NCBI RefSeq assembly: GCF_018614415.1
Contig: NZ_JAGGOO010000040.1
Location: forward strand, 81,559 to 145,558
DNA length: 64,000 bases
Source of the DNA: Streptomyces sp. ISL-12
GTDB lineage: Bacteria; Actinomycetota; Actinomycetes; Streptomycetales; Streptomycetaceae
Direction: 5' to 3'
Shown here: piece after piece, positions 1-9,055 of the stretch
Numbering within the stretch: the stretch's first letter is position 1
Layout: each line of letters begins with the position of its first letter
The notes under the pieces: model-generated
The model's input: only the letters and a program-made list of their open reading frames with translations
What the model was told of the DNA's origin: nothing
Databases searched by the model: none
Position numbers and translations under genes: made by a program

Positions 1-931
1 CGTGCGGCAGATGCCGGTCGCGGGCCATGGCCAGGGCGGTGCGCGAAACCCCGAGGATCAGCGCCAGCAGCGATCCGGCCGCCGCCACGGCCGCCCCGGC
101 ACCCACCACCGGCACCAGCCCCGGCACGCCGGCCTCGCGCACGGCGTCGGCGAGCGGGGCCCCGGCCCGGGCGAGCCGGTCCGGCCCGAGCACCGCGAGC
201 ACGGCGACCGCGACGGCCGCGTAGACGGCCAGCGCGATGCCGAGCGCGAGGGGGACGGCGCGGGGGATGGTCCGCTCCGGGTCGCGGACCTCCTCCCCGA
301 GGGTGGCGATGCGCGCGTACCCCGCGAACGCGAAGAACAGCAGCCCGGCCGCCTGGAGCACCCCGCCGAAGCCGGCCTCCGCCCCGGCGGCCGGCCGGGC
401 GGCCCGGCCCGTGCCGCCGGCCAGACACGCGGCGACCACCGCGGCGAGCACCACCAGGACGACCGCGACGATCCCGCGGGTCAGCCACGCGGACTTGCGC
501 ACCCCGGCGTAGTTCACCGCCGTCAGCGCCACCACCGAGGCGACCGCCACGGCGTGCGCCCGCTCCGGCCACACATAGGTCCCCACGGTCAGGGCCATCG
601 CCGCGCAGGAGGCGGTCTTGCCGACCACGAAGCTCCAGCCGGCCAGGTACCCCCAGAAGTCGCCCAGCCGCTCGCGGCCGTAGACATAGGTGCCGCCCGA
701 CCGCGGGTACCGCGCGGCCAGGCGGGCCGAGGAGGTGGCGTTGCAGTACGCCACCACGGCGGCCAGGGCCAGGCCGATCAGCAGCCCCGAACCGGCCGCG
801 CGGGCGGCGGGGGCGAGCGCGGCGAACACCCCCGCGCCGACCATCGCGCCGAGCCCGATCACCACGGCGTCGAACACGCCCAGGTGCCGCTTCAGTTCGC
901 CCGCTCCGGCAGCCGCCGACGACGTGCTCAT
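1..931 (-). CDS. APC-family amino acid permease (3' end outside window)
   Basis: Reading the minus strand from ATG at 931 gives about 310 residues that run off the left edge without a stop. The N-terminus has the APC signature (LGAMVGAGVFAAL around residues 27-39), followed by a row of strongly hydrophobic helices separated by short basic loops, and an FFAFAGYARIATLGEEV stretch near residue 210 that corresponds to TM6 and the loop after it in cationic amino acid transporters. It therefore probably imports or exchanges an amino acid across the cytoplasmic membrane; the substrate cannot be told. The long plus-strand open frame over this region is only its shadow. A purine-rich GAGGAGCGAGCG precedes the start. 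It diverges from the hypothetical gene at 1058. Confidence 0.85.
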   Translation of the reverse strand, partial: MSTSSAAAGAGELKRHLGVFDAVVIGLGAMVGAGVFAALAPAARAAGSGLLIGLALAAVVAYCNATSSARLAARYPRSGGTYVYGRERLGDFWGYLAGWSFVVGKTASCAAMALTVGTYVWPERAHAVAVASVVALTAVNYAGVRKSAWLTRGIVAVVLVVLAAVVAACLAGGTGRAARPAAGAEAGFGGVLQAAGLLFFAFAGYARIATLGEEVRDPERTIPRAVPLALGIALAVYAAVAVAVLAVLGPDRLARAGAPLADAVREAGVPGLVPVVGAGAAVAAAGSLLALILGVSRTALAMARDRHLPH

Positions 932-1057
932 CGCTCGCTCCTCGAACACTGGAAGGCCCGTTCATCTTCGTCCGGATTCGTCGGACACCCACCCCCGCGG
1001 CCGTCTACTCTACGGATAAAAGGAGTTACCCACCGTGGTCGTCCGAGGAGGATCCCT

Positions 1058-1594
1058 GTGTCATCGCCCTGCGACCCCCAGCACGCTCCCGCCGGCGATG
1101 TGGGCGCAGCGCTCATGATGATCGACTCGCGGCTGAAAAGCATCCACGACGGCAAGACCGGGACCGACCCCGAACAGCAGGAACTGATCGACCAGTTCGC
1201 CGCGTCCCTGGGGCCCGGCGGAGTCGATGACGTGCTCGACGGCGCCTGCACCCTCATCTACATGTTCATGCGGTGGCTGCGGATGGCCCACGAGGACCAC
1301 GGCAAGGACGTCATCGAGTACGTGGTGCCCAACCTCGTGGCCACGATGCGGATGATGCCCAAGAGCGTTCCCCCCGAGACCATCCCCACCATGGCCGGCC
1401 TGGTCATCGCCGCGGGCACCGACCTGAGCCCCAGCCTCTGGCGCAAGCAGTACGGGTACTGGACCGAGGAGGAGATGACTCCCCTGGAGGCCACCGCCTT
1501 CCTGCTCGCGGAGCACATCAACCGCATCACCGACGATCCCGACTTCGCCACCCGCCTGATCACCGAGGCCCTGACCAGGTCGGACGAGGGCTGA
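1058..1594 (+). CDS. Conserved hypothetical protein (178 aa)
   Basis: GTG at 1058 follows a GAGGAG ribosome site (about 1045-1050) and opens a 178-residue soluble protein; the frame is open much further upstream, but that part is a shadow of the permease. The protein is acidic, has no signal peptide or membrane segment, and carries several helical stretches (MMIDSRLKSIHDG; IYMFMRWLRMAHEDHGKDVI). A PETIPTMAGLVIAAGTDLSP segment and the C-terminal TPLEATAFLLAEHINRI helix are its most distinctive parts. I do not recognise a named domain. It stands alone between the divergent permease and the convergent oxidoreductase, with only 16 bases to the latter, where a small GACGCG...CGCGTC hairpin lies. 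Confidence 0.75.
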   Translation: MSSPCDPQHAPAGDVGAALMMIDSRLKSIHDGKTGTDPEQQELIDQFAASLGPGGVDDVLDGACTLIYMFMRWLRMAHEDHGKDVIEYVVPNLVATMRMMPKSVPPETIPTMAGLVIAAGTDLSPSLWRKQYGYWTEEEMTPLEATAFLLAEHINRITDDPDFATRLITEALTRSDEG

Positions 1595-1610
1595 CGCGCC
1601 GCTGCCCGCG

Positions 1611-2486
1611 TCACTTCAGCAGCGCCTCGGCCTCGGCCAGGATCTCCGTCACCCGCAGGCCGAACGCGGCGTCGCACGGATGCGGCCGGCCTGTCCGGAC
1701 GGCGGTGAGCAGCGCGTCCCCGGCCCGCAGCAGCGCGGGCACGGCCCCCTCCGCGCTCTCCGGGAGCAGCGTCACCCCGGTCTCGCCGCGCAGCTCCACC
1801 GTCGCGCCGGCCGCGGCCGGCGGTGCCGTCAGGCTGAGCGTCAGCACGCTCGACGCGCCGCCGGTGTGGTCCAGGACGACCTGCACGGTGTCCCCGGGGC
1901 CGGGCGCGGCCGCCGCCACCCGCCGGACGTCACCGAGGACCGGCAGCATGACGGAGAGCGCGTGCGGCCCCACGTCCCACAGCGCCCCCTTCTCCCGCCG
2001 CCACGGCGACCCCGCGAACGGGCTGTCGCCGGTGAACACCGCGCCGAGCCACTGCGCCCGCGCGGTGAACCAGCCGCCCCGGCCCGCCTGTTCACCGATC
2101 CACTCCTCGACCGCCGGCTGGAAGCGGGCGGTGAAGAAAACCACCGAGGCCACCCCGGCCGCCCGCACCGCCCCGGCCACGGCCCCCGCCTCCGCCACGG
2201 TGGTCGCCAGCGGTTTGTCCAGCAGCAGGTGGCGGCCCGCGCGGGCCGCGCGCACCGCCAGCCCCGCCTGGACCGACGGGGGCAGCGCGAAGGCCACCGC
2301 CTCCACGTCCGCCAGCAGGGCGTCCACGTCGTCGTAGGCCCGGGTGCCGTGCCGGTCCGCCAGTTCCCCGGCCGCCTCTAGGCGGCGTCCCCATACGCCG
2401 ACGAAGTCGAGGCCGTCGTGGCGCCGCAGGGCGGGGGCGTGCGCCAGCTCCGCCCAGGGACCGGTGCCGAGCAGTCCGATACGCAT
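1611..2486 (-). CDS. Gfo/Idh/MocA-family oxidoreductase
   Basis: A 291-residue NAD(P)-dependent oxidoreductase. The N-terminus [20 protein letters not shown] has the Rossmann GxGxxA fingerprint; [15 protein letters not shown] near residue 95 is the family EKPxA motif (here DKPLA) that places the catalytic lysine. The C-terminal half ([20 protein letters not shown]) carries the conserved D-x-G-x-H element. The family interconverts hydroxyl and keto groups on sugars, inositols or related compounds; the substrate is not evident and no sugar operon adjoins it. Start ATG 2486 is preceded by GGAAGG. It is slightly shorter than typical members (about 330 aa), with a compact C-terminal domain. Confidence 0.85.
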   Translation of the reverse strand: MRIGLLGTGPWAELAHAPALRRHDGLDFVGVWGRRLEAAGELADRHGTRAYDDVDALLADVEAVAFALPPSVQAGLAVRAARAGRHLLLDKPLATTVAEAGAVAGAVRAAGVASVVFFTARFQPAVEEWIGEQAGRGGWFTARAQWLGAVFTGDSPFAGSPWRREKGALWDVGPHALSVMLPVLGDVRRVAAAAPGPGDTVQVVLDHTGGASSVLTLSLTAPPAAAGATVELRGETGVTLLPESAEGAVPALLRAGDALLTAVRTGRPHPCDAAFGLRVTEILAEAEALLK

Positions 2487-2858
2487 GCCGCCGCCTTCCT
2501 CGGGATGCCGAAACGCCGGGACGGCCCGGAGGACGGGCCCGGCCGAGGCGAGCGTGCCACACCGTCCCCTGACCGTGCACCACCTTCGCGCGCACGCCCG
2601 GAGAGCCCGGTGCCAGGTGATGCCTGGTGCCCGGTGGGCGGGGGCCCTGGCGGGCGGGTGTCCGGCGGGCCGACGGACCGGCGCGTTCGCGTGGCCGGTG
2701 ATATTGCCGATCCGCACAGCGCGCCGCCAGTCGACAGTGAAACGGCCAGTCCACCGGCGATGCCCGGCCGGTGCGGCACCGGAACGCCCGTTCCCGCGTG
2801 CCGGTGCCCGAACGGCCGTCGGCCGGGCCTGTCGCCACGAGAGAGAGGACGACTCGTC
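2487..2858. promoter_or_regulatory. Divergent promoter region, 372 bp, no gene seen
   Basis: This stretch separates the minus-strand oxidoreductase from the plus-strand cutinase. Open frames through it lack ribosome sites and are continuations of neighbouring frames. It holds a small inverted repeat CCAGG-N5-CCTGG (2613-2627) and, nearer the cutinase, a less GC-rich patch around 2698-2760 (GTGATATTGCC, GACAGTGAAACGG) that is the most likely promoter site, but no convincing -35/-10 pair can be named. Confidence 0.4.
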
Positions 2859-3791
2859 GTGCACTCCACCCCCCACACCCCCGCCGGTCACCGTGGCTCG
2901 CGCAGAACGTCCCGCCCGACCCGGCGTCGGCTGGCCGGCGCGGCGGCGGCGATCACCGCGGTCGTCGGGCTCAGCACCCTCACCAGCCCGGGCGCCCAGG
3001 CCGCCGACAACCCCTACGAGCGCGGCCCGGCTCCCACCCAGTCCAGCATCGAGGCGCTGCGCGGCCCGTACTCCGTGTCGGAGACGTCCGTTTCCTCGCT
3101 CGGTGTCACGGGCTTCGGCGGCGGCACCATCTACTACCCGACCAGCACCAGCGACGGCACGTTCGGCGCCGTGGCGATCGCGCCCGGCTTCACGGCGTAC
3201 CAGTCCTCCATGGCGTGGCTCGGACCGCGGCTGGCCTCGCAGGGCTTCGTGGTGTTCACCATCGACACCAACACCACGGTGGACCAGCCCGCCTCCCGGG
3301 GCGAGCAGCTTCTCGCGGCCCTGGACTACCTGACCCAGCGCAGCACCGTGCGGACCCGCGTCGACAGCAGCCGGCTCGGCGTCATGGGCCACTCCATGGG
3401 CGGCGGCGGCACGCTGGAGGCGGCCAAGGACCGGCCCTCGCTCCAGGCCGCGATCCCGCTCACGCCCTGGAACACCGACAAGACCTGGCCGGAGGTCAGC
3501 ACCCCCACCCTGATCGTCGGCGCGGACGGGGACACCATCGCCCCGGTCTCCTCCCACGCCGAACCGTTCTACTCCAGCCTGCCGTCCAGCACGGACCGCG
3601 CCTATCTGGAGCTGAACTCCGCGACGCACTTCTCACCGAACTCGTCGAACACGACGATCGCGAAGTACAGCATTTCCTGGCTGAAGCGGTTCATCGACAA
3701 CGACACCCGCTACGAGCAGTTCCTGTGCCCGCTGCCGTCGTCGAGCCTGACCATCGAGGAGTACCGGGGCAACTGCCCGCACACCTCCTGA
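2859..3791 (+). CDS. Secreted cutinase / polyester hydrolase-like alpha/beta hydrolase
   Basis: A 310-residue secreted serine hydrolase. GTG 2859 follows a GAGAGAGGA ribosome site. Residues 1-49 form an Arg-rich signal peptide ending GAQA/ADNP; its TRRRLAG stretch could suit Tat or Sec export. The mature enzyme shows the nucleophile elbow GHSMGGGG (Ser about 179), the acid in [10 protein letters not shown] (Asp about 225), the histidine in NSATHFSP (about 257), an oxyanion segment [12 protein letters not shown], and two C-terminal cysteines (FLCPLPSS and RGNCPHTS) that probably form the disulfide known from actinobacterial cutinases. This matches the cutinase/PET-hydrolase/triacylglycerol lipase family, so ester or polyester (cutin-like) hydrolysis outside the cell is expected. 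Monocistronic, followed by a hairpin. Confidence 0.9.
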   Translation: MHSTPHTPAGHRGSRRTSRPTRRRLAGAAAAITAVVGLSTLTSPGAQAADNPYERGPAPTQSSIEALRGPYSVSETSVSSLGVTGFGGGTIYYPTSTSDGTFGAVAIAPGFTAYQSSMAWLGPRLASQGFVVFTIDTNTTVDQPASRGEQLLAALDYLTQRSTVRTRVDSSRLGVMGHSMGGGGTLEAAKDRPSLQAAIPLTPWNTDKTWPEVSTPTLIVGADGDTIAPVSSHAEPFYSSLPSSTDRAYLELNSATHFSPNSSNTTIAKYSISWLKRFIDNDTRYEQFLCPLPSSSLTIEEYRGNCPHTS

Positions 3792-3808
3792 CGCTCGTCC
3801 GGCCCCAC

Positions 3809-3843
3809 CCGGCGGCGGTCGCCCATCCGGCGGCCGCCGCCGG
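3809..3843 (+). terminator. Probable terminator after cutinase gene
   Basis: Stem CCGGCGGCGG (3809-3818) pairs with CCGCCGCCGG (3834-3843) across a 15-base loop, starting 17 bases after the stop codon. No U-tract, as is usual in this genome. Confidence 0.5.
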
Positions 3844-3979
3844 TGCTGTGCAGGTGCACGGACGCGGGGGCCGCGCACTGGGCACCGACACACTTCGGGT
3901 CATGTGCATGACCAATGGATGCGCAGGTCGGACGGGACGGCAGCCCGTCCCGTAGTGCGGACCTCTCCCTTCCGCCTCT

Positions 3980-3997
3980 GGTTACGCGCGCGTAACC
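3980..3997. promoter_or_regulatory. 18-bp perfect palindrome before LuxR regulator
   Basis: GGTTACGCGCGCGTAACC reads identically on both strands and ends 8 bases before the proposed ATG at 4006. A perfect 9+9 palindrome in this position looks like an operator for a dimeric regulator, possibly autoregulation; it occupies the place where the ribosome site or core promoter would be. Confidence 0.55.
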
Positions 3998-4005
3998 TCC
4001 CGGGA

Positions 4006-7000
4006 ATGACCGGAAACACGATCGTACGTCCGGCTGTGCGGATGCACGGGCGGAGCACGCAACGACGGGCGGTCGCCGCCCTGCTGGACCAGCTGCGGAC
4101 GCACGGCGCCGGACTCGTCGTGACGGGGGAGCCCGGCCTCGGCCGCACCGCTCTCCTGCGCTGGGCCGCCCGGGGCTTCACGGCCGGGAACGTTCTTCAT
4201 TTGCGGGCCGGCCCGGGCGGCGGCCGAGCGGCCCCGGGCTGTCCGGACGGTCCAGGAGGGCCGGGGGTCTCGGCGGTACCGCACGGCCACGGACGGGCGT
4301 GGCCCCGAGGGGAGGGCGGGTTCGCGTGGCTCCCGGACCAGGACGGCCTGGAACGGCTCCCCGGCCACGGCACACGCGCCGGGGCCGGGGAAGCCGGCCG
4401 AGGTACGCGCGCGGGGGAGGGCGGCCCGGAGGCCGAGCCCGGCACGGACACCGCGGACGCCTGGGCAGGCCCGGAGGCCGGGCAGGGCGCTCACGCGGCG
4501 CGTCCCGATCGGCGGCCGCAGGCCCAGGGCCGCGAGCAGGGTGCGGACGGGTGGGCCCCCGGGCGGCGCACGTACACGTGGACCCCCGGTCCGGGTGTCA
4601 CCCCGGGTGCGCTGCTCGACGCCTTCCGCGCCGCGGCCCACGGCGGCCCGCTGCTGGTCTGCGTGGACGACGCCCACCTCTGGGACGCCGCGGGCCGCGC
4701 CGCCCTGGGCGCGGTGGCCGGGCGGCCGGACGCCGCGGACCGGGTGGGGCTGCTGCTCTCCGTCGCCGGGCACCGCGCCGTCGACGCGGAGTTCGCCGCC
4801 CTGCCCGTCGTCCGCCTGGACCCGCTGACCCCGGCGCAGGCCACCGCGCTCCTCGACGAGGTGACCGACCGCGCCGTGGAACCCGCAGTCCGCGCCGAAC
4901 TGCTGGCCGAGGCCGAGGGCAACCCGGCCCTGCTGCTCGCCCTGGTCCACCGCCTGTCCGCCGCCGAACTGCGCGGCCGGCGTCCGCTGCCCCGGCCGCT
5001 CGCCGACGCCGGCACCCTGGCCGCCGTGGCGGGACGGGCCCTGACCGGGCTGTCGCCGGACGCCCGGGACCTGCTGCTGACGGCGGTGCTGGCGGCACGG
5101 ACGTCGGACGCCCCGGACGCCGACACCGGCCTGGTGCGGGACGCCGTACGGCGTCTGCGGCCCGCCCAGGCGGAGCCGCACCCGCAGCCGCCCCCGGAAC
5201 TCGAACCCGTCGCCGAGGGCGGACTGCGCTTCCTCAGCCCGCTGCTGCGGCGGGCCGTGCGCGCCACCGCGGCCCCGGACCGGCGGCGGGCCGCGCACCG
5301 GGCGCTCGCCGACGTCCTGGAGGCCGGCGGACAGCGGCTGCCCGGGCTGCTGCACCGCTCCTGGTCCGAGACCGCACCGTCCCCCGGGCTCGGGGACCGG
5401 CTGGCGGCCGAGGCGTCCGCCGGGACGGCGCCCGCCTCCCACCGGCTGCGCGCCACGGCGTACGCCCGCGCCGCGGAACTGGCGGCGGACGGCCCGGTCC
5501 GCGCGGAGCGGTACACCGCCGCCGCCGAACAGGAACTGCTCGCCGGGCGCCCCGACCGGGCGCGTCCGCTGCTCGCCACCGCCCGCGGCTGCGCCGCGCC
5601 ACCCCTGGTGCGGGGGCGGGCCGAGCTGGTGAGCGGGCTGACCGAACTGCGGGACGGTCCCGTCGAGGACGCCCACCAGTCGCTGCTGCTGGCGGCGTCC
5701 CTGCTCGCCGGCCCCGCCCCCGATCAGGCCGCCGCCGCCGTTCTGGCCGCCGCGAACGCGGCCTGGGCGGCGGGGGACCTGGCCGCCTGCCTGGCCACGC
5801 TCGGCACCGGCGAGGGGGCGCGGGGCACCGTGGGCGACCACCGGCTCGGCATGCGGGCGCTGCTCGAAGGGCGCTTCGACCGCGCGGCCGGACCGCTCGG
5901 GCACGTGGTGCGCCGGGCCGGCACCGACGACCGGCCCGAGTCGCTGCTGCGGTCGGCCGCCGCCGCCCTGCTGCTCGGCGAGGTGGACGCCGCCCGCCGG
6001 GCCGGGGCCCGTGCCCTGGCCGCCGCCCGGCACCTGGGGTCGGCCGCGCTCGTCCCCCAGGCCCTGGAGTACCTCGCCTACGCCGAACTGCGCGCCGGTC
6101 GGCACGCCCAGGCCCGCGCCCACGCCGAGGAGGGGCTGCGCACCGCGCTGCGGGCCGGGCAGCGCAACACGGCGGCCCTGCACCACGCGGTGCTGGCCCT
6201 GGCGGCGTCCATCGAGGACGCCCCGGACGTCGTGGCCCGCCATGTGGACGCCGCGCAGACCACGGCCCGGCGGCACGGCCTGGCGCAGGCCGCGACCCTC
6301 GCGGAGTGGGCGGCGGCCCGCGTCGACCTGGGCCGCGGCCGGCCCCTGGACGCGGCCGACCGGCTCGGCCTGCTGGTCCTGCCCGGCCCCCGGCGCGGCC
6401 ACTTCGCGGTGTGGCGGCTCGCCGTGCCCTGCTTCGTGGAGGCCGCGGTGCCCGCCGGACGGCACGAGGAGGCCCGTACGCTGCTGGCGGACTTCGCCGA
6501 CTGGGCGGCCTTCGGCGCCGACCGGCAGTCCGTCGGCCAGCTCGCCCGCTGCCGCGCCCTGCTGGCCGCGCCCGAGGACGCCGACGCGCTCTACCGCGCG
6601 GCGCTGGCGCGGCATGACGAGACCGACGGCGGTGACTTCGAACGGGCCCGTACGGCGCTGCTGTACGGCAAGTGGCTGCGCCGCCGGCGCAGACCGCGGG
6701 AGGCCCGGGACCACCTCGGCGGCGCGCTGGCCGGTTTCGAGCGGTGCGGCGCCGGCGTGTGGGCGGAACAGACGCGCGGCGAACTGCGCGCGATCGGCGG
6801 CGCCTCACGCGCCGAGGGCGCGGGCGCGCTGACCCGGCTGACCCCGCAGCAGCTCCGTATCGCGCGGTACGTCGCCGAGGGCGCCACCAACCGTGAGGTG
6901 GCGCTGGCCCTCGCGGTCAGCACCCGCACGGTGGACTACCACCTCCGCAAGGTCTTCGCGGCGCTTGGCGTCCGCTCCCGGGTGGAACTGGCCCGCATGG

Positions 7001-7035
7001 TCGAACAGTCGGAACAGACCGCCGCCCATCCGTGA
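4006..7035 (+). CDS. Large LuxR-family ATPase (LAL/MalT-like) transcription regulator
   Basis: A protein of about 1009 residues with an N-terminal AAA ATPase module, a long helical TPR-like middle, and a C-terminal LuxR helix-turn-helix (LTPQQLRIARYVAEG through VRSRVELARM, residues about 945-1000). The P-loop reads GEPGLGRT (41-48), Arg replacing the usual Lys; Walker B is LLVCVDDAHLWD near residue 220. Between them lies about 120 residues of Gly/Arg/Pro/Ala-rich low-complexity sequence that family members normally lack. Start ATG 4006 is chosen because the palindrome lies just before it; ATG 4042 is an alternative, and neither has a clear ribosome site. Such LAL regulators usually activate local metabolic or antibiotic genes; the target is not evident. 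Confidence 0.85.
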   Translation: MTGNTIVRPAVRMHGRSTQRRAVAALLDQLRTHGAGLVVTGEPGLGRTALLRWAARGFTAGNVLHLRAGPGGGRAAPGCPDGPGGPGVSAVPHGHGRAWPRGEGGFAWLPDQDGLERLPGHGTRAGAGEAGRGTRAGEGGPEAEPGTDTADAWAGPEAGQGAHAARPDRRPQAQGREQGADGWAPGRRTYTWTPGPGVTPGALLDAFRAAAHGGPLLVCVDDAHLWDAAGRAALGAVAGRPDAADRVGLLLSVAGHRAVDAEFAALPVVRLDPLTPAQATALLDEVTDRAVEPAVRAELLAEAEGNPALLLALVHRLSAAELRGRRPLPRPLADAGTLAAVAGRALTGLSPDARDLLLTAVLAARTSDAPDADTGLVRDAVRRLRPAQAEPHPQPPPELEPVAEGGLRFLSPLLRRAVRATAAPDRRRAAHRALADVLEAGGQRLPGLLHRSWSETAPSPGLGDRLAAEASAGTAPASHRLRATAYARAAELAADGPVRAERYTAAAEQELLAGRPDRARPLLATARGCAAPPLVRGRAELVSGLTELRDGPVEDAHQSLLLAASLLAGPAPDQAAAAVLAAANAAWAAGDLAACLATLGTGEGARGTVGDHRLGMRALLEGRFDRAAGPLGHVVRRAGTDDRPESLLRSAAAALLLGEVDAARRAGARALAAARHLGSAALVPQALEYLAYAELRAGRHAQARAHAEEGLRTALRAGQRNTAALHHAVLALAASIEDAPDVVARHVDAAQTTARRHGLAQAATLAEWAAARVDLGRGRPLDAADRLGLLVLPGPRRGHFAVWRLAVPCFVEAAVPAGRHEEARTLLADFADWAAFGADRQSVGQLARCRALLAAPEDADALYRAALARHDETDGGDFERARTALLYGKWLRRRRRPREARDHLGGALAGFERCGAGVWAEQTRGELRAIGGASRAEGAGALTRLTPQQLRIARYVAEGATNREVALALAVSTRTVDYHLRKVFAALGVRSRVELARMVEQSEQTAAHP

Positions 7036-7087
7036 CCACCGCCCACCCGTGACCGCCGGCGGTCCGTGACCACGCCCACCCGTGACC
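7030..7087 (+). repeat. Tandem repeat overlapping LuxR stop codon
   Basis: CCGTGACC occurs at 7030, 7047, 7064 and 7080, giving a 16-17 bp period with the unit roughly CCGTGACCACCGCCCAC. The first copy contains the TGA stop of the LuxR gene, so the stop-codon context has been copied three more times downstream. Confidence 0.7.
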
Positions 7088-7111
7088 GCCCCCCACCCAC
7101 GACCGAGTGCC

Positions 7112-7498
7112 TCACTTGACCAGCGTCTCGAAACCCGTGTCGGCGCAGTAGGCCGCCGCGCGGCCCTCGGCGGCCGGATCACCCCCGACCGCCAGGCCGG
7201 TGTCCTGGAGGATGTGGCTGCCGTCGACGTCCAGGCCCTCCTGGTCCAGCGCCTTCGCGGCGGCGACGACCGCGTACCCGGCGACCTCGTCGCCGCCCTC
7301 CGACGCGCGCTCGGCCCGCTCCCAGACGGCCAGCCTGGTGCAGTAGGTCTCCCGGCGGTTGCGGACCTCCTCGGGATCGGTGCCGGAGCAGCCGGCCGAC
7401 GCGCACACGGCGACGGCGACGGCCGCGGCCGCCACCGCCCGCACGGCACCCCGTGGCCCCCCGCGACCGCGTCTCCCGCTCCACCCCGTGCCACGCAT
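7112..7498 (-). CDS. Small putative lipoprotein (128 aa)
   Basis: ATG 7498 follows GCGGAG at good spacing; another ATG lies six bases upstream. The N-terminus is Arg-rich (GTGWSGRRGRGG), then a hydrophobic stretch AVRAVAAAAVAVAVCASAGC ends in a plausible but non-ideal lipobox (Ser/Ala at -3 instead of Leu). The mature part has two further cysteines (RETYCTRLAVWERAE and AAAYCADTGFETL), perhaps a disulfide, and a helical AGYAVVAAAKALDQEG segment. No known domain recognised; probably an anchored extracytoplasmic protein. It is convergent with the LuxR gene. Confidence 0.7.
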   Translation of the reverse strand: MRGTGWSGRRGRGGPRGAVRAVAAAAVAVAVCASAGCSGTDPEEVRNRRETYCTRLAVWERAERASEGGDEVAGYAVVAAAKALDQEGLDVDGSHILQDTGLAVGGDPAAEGRAAAYCADTGFETLVK

Positions 7499-7705
7499 GG
7501 ACATCTCCGCACTCCCCACCCCGGAACGATCACGGCACCTTACCGGCCGACCCGGCCCGGAGCAGGATTCGTGCTGCCGAGGACCTAGGGACCGACCGGA
7601 CGGTATGCCATCCTTCGGGGCAGGACGAGTCAGGGGACAGCCGCGCACGGGCCGGGCGCCCGGTGCGAGCCGCCGCTGGAAGCCCGAGCCTTGGGGAGGG
7701 CCGCG

Positions 7706-8980
7706 ATGCAGCACGCCGTACGGTCACGAGCAGCGATCCGCTCCGCACCCGCACCCGTTCCGCGCCCGCGGACCCGCCGCGTCACGTCGCTGATCGACGC
7801 CGACGCGCTGCGGGTCCTGCACCGGGCCGCCCGCGTCCTCCTGGACGACCTGCCCGACCTCACCGACCGCCTGGTGGCGGTGCTCCAGGAACAGGAGCCC
7901 GCCTACCGCGCGGCCATGGCCGGCGACCCCACCGGGACCTGGCAGGAGGCGCACCGCTCGCTGCGGCACAGTGTCACCTCGTTGCTCGACCCGCGCAGCA
8001 ACCGGGAGGCGGCCCGCCGCTGTTCCTGGCGGATCGGCGCCACCCGCGCCGAACAGGGGCTGCCGCTGGACGCCCTGCTGCACGCGTTCCGCCTCGGCGG
8101 CTCCCTGGTGTGGCAGCGCCTGGTCGAGGAGACGAGCCGCACGGCCCCCGAGGACGTGCGCCTGCTGGTGCATGTCGCCTCCGACGTGTGGAACTTCGTC
8201 GACGAGCACTCCACCCTCGTCGCGGACGCCTACCGGCAGGTCGAGTGGCAGCTCAACCGCCGCCGTGAGAACCGGGCCCGGCTGCTGGCCGCCGCCCTCC
8301 TCGACGGCAGCAGCCGCATCGCCGACCTGCCGGAGACCGCCCAGGCGCTGGACCTGCCCGAACACGGCCGGTACGTCGTCGTCGCCGTGGCCGGCGCGCA
8401 CCCCGCGCGGTGCGACGCCGCCCGTGCCGCGGCCGTACCGGACGGGCTGCGCGTCCACTGGCACGCCGGAGTCGACGCGGACCACGGCATCGTCCTGCTC
8501 GGCGACGACGGCCTGCCCGGACCGGCCCCCGGCTCCACGGATCTCGCCCCGGGCGTCCGGATCGGCGTCGGCAGCCCCGTCGACGGCCTGGCCGCCGTCG
8601 GCGACGCCCGCCGTCTGGCCGACACCGCCCTGAGCATCTGCCCCGCCGGCGGCGGCACGGTCCGGCTCGCCGAGCACCTGCCCGCCGCGCTGGTCGTCTC
8701 CAGCCCCGAACTCGGCCACGCCCTCGCCGAGCGGGTGCTCGGCCCGCTGCTGCGGCTGGAGCCCGCCGACCGGGAGGTGCTCCTGGACACCCTGACCACG
8801 TGGCTGTCCTGCGACGGTTCCGCGCAACGGGCGGGGGAGCGGCTCTACTGCCACCGCAACACCGTCCTCAACCGGCTGCGCCGCTGCGAACAACTGACCG
8901 GCCGCTCCCTGGCCCGCCCGTCCGACGTCGTCGAGGTCAGCCTCGCCCTCACCGCACGGCGACTGCTGCCGGACCGGTAG
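7706..8980 (+). CDS. PucR/CdaR-type transcription regulator
   Basis: 424 residues from ATG 7706, preceded by GGGGAGGG. The N-terminal half (residues 30-200) is the helical RsbRD-like sensor region seen in Streptomyces PucR proteins (ALRVLHRAARVLLDDL ... DALLHAFRLGGSLVWQRL). The middle carries a degenerate GGDEF-like fold (IGVGSPVDGLAAVGDARRLA). The C-terminus has the PucR helix-turn-helix LYCHRNTVLNRLRRCEQLTG (about 385-404). Such proteins respond to small metabolites and often control neighbouring catabolic or transport genes, so the phosphotransferase-like gene or the downstream branched-chain ABC operon are possible targets; that link is inference only. Confidence 0.9.
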   Translation: MQHAVRSRAAIRSAPAPVPRPRTRRVTSLIDADALRVLHRAARVLLDDLPDLTDRLVAVLQEQEPAYRAAMAGDPTGTWQEAHRSLRHSVTSLLDPRSNREAARRCSWRIGATRAEQGLPLDALLHAFRLGGSLVWQRLVEETSRTAPEDVRLLVHVASDVWNFVDEHSTLVADAYRQVEWQLNRRRENRARLLAAALLDGSSRIADLPETAQALDLPEHGRYVVVAVAGAHPARCDAARAAAVPDGLRVHWHAGVDADHGIVLLGDDGLPGPAPGSTDLAPGVRIGVGSPVDGLAAVGDARRLADTALSICPAGGGTVRLAEHLPAALVVSSPELGHALAERVLGPLLRLEPADREVLLDTLTTWLSCDGSAQRAGERLYCHRNTVLNRLRRCEQLTGRSLARPSDVVEVSLALTARRLLPDR

Positions 8981-9000
8981 GACCTGTCGTCCGGACCGGG

Positions 9001-9017
9001 CCGCGGGCGGCCCGCGG
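9001..9017 (+). terminator. Hairpin between convergent genes
   Basis: CCGCGGG (9001-9007), loop CGG, CCCGCGG (9011-9017), located 20 bases after the PucR gene stop and 38 bases before the end of the phosphotransferase gene; could act in both directions. Confidence 0.45.
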
Positions 9018-9055
9018 TGCCTCGTCAGCGCCGGTGCGCCGGAGCGGGCGCCGGG

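Noticed and set aside
2..1057. Long plus-strand open frame leading into the gene at 1058
   Set aside because: It is Arg/Gly/His-rich and antisense to a clear APC permease with a proper start; only the part from GTG 1058 is coding.
3982..6714. 910-codon minus-strand open frame
   Set aside because: Shadow of the LuxR gene; composition is Gly/Arg/Gln repetitive and no ribosome site or domain is visible.
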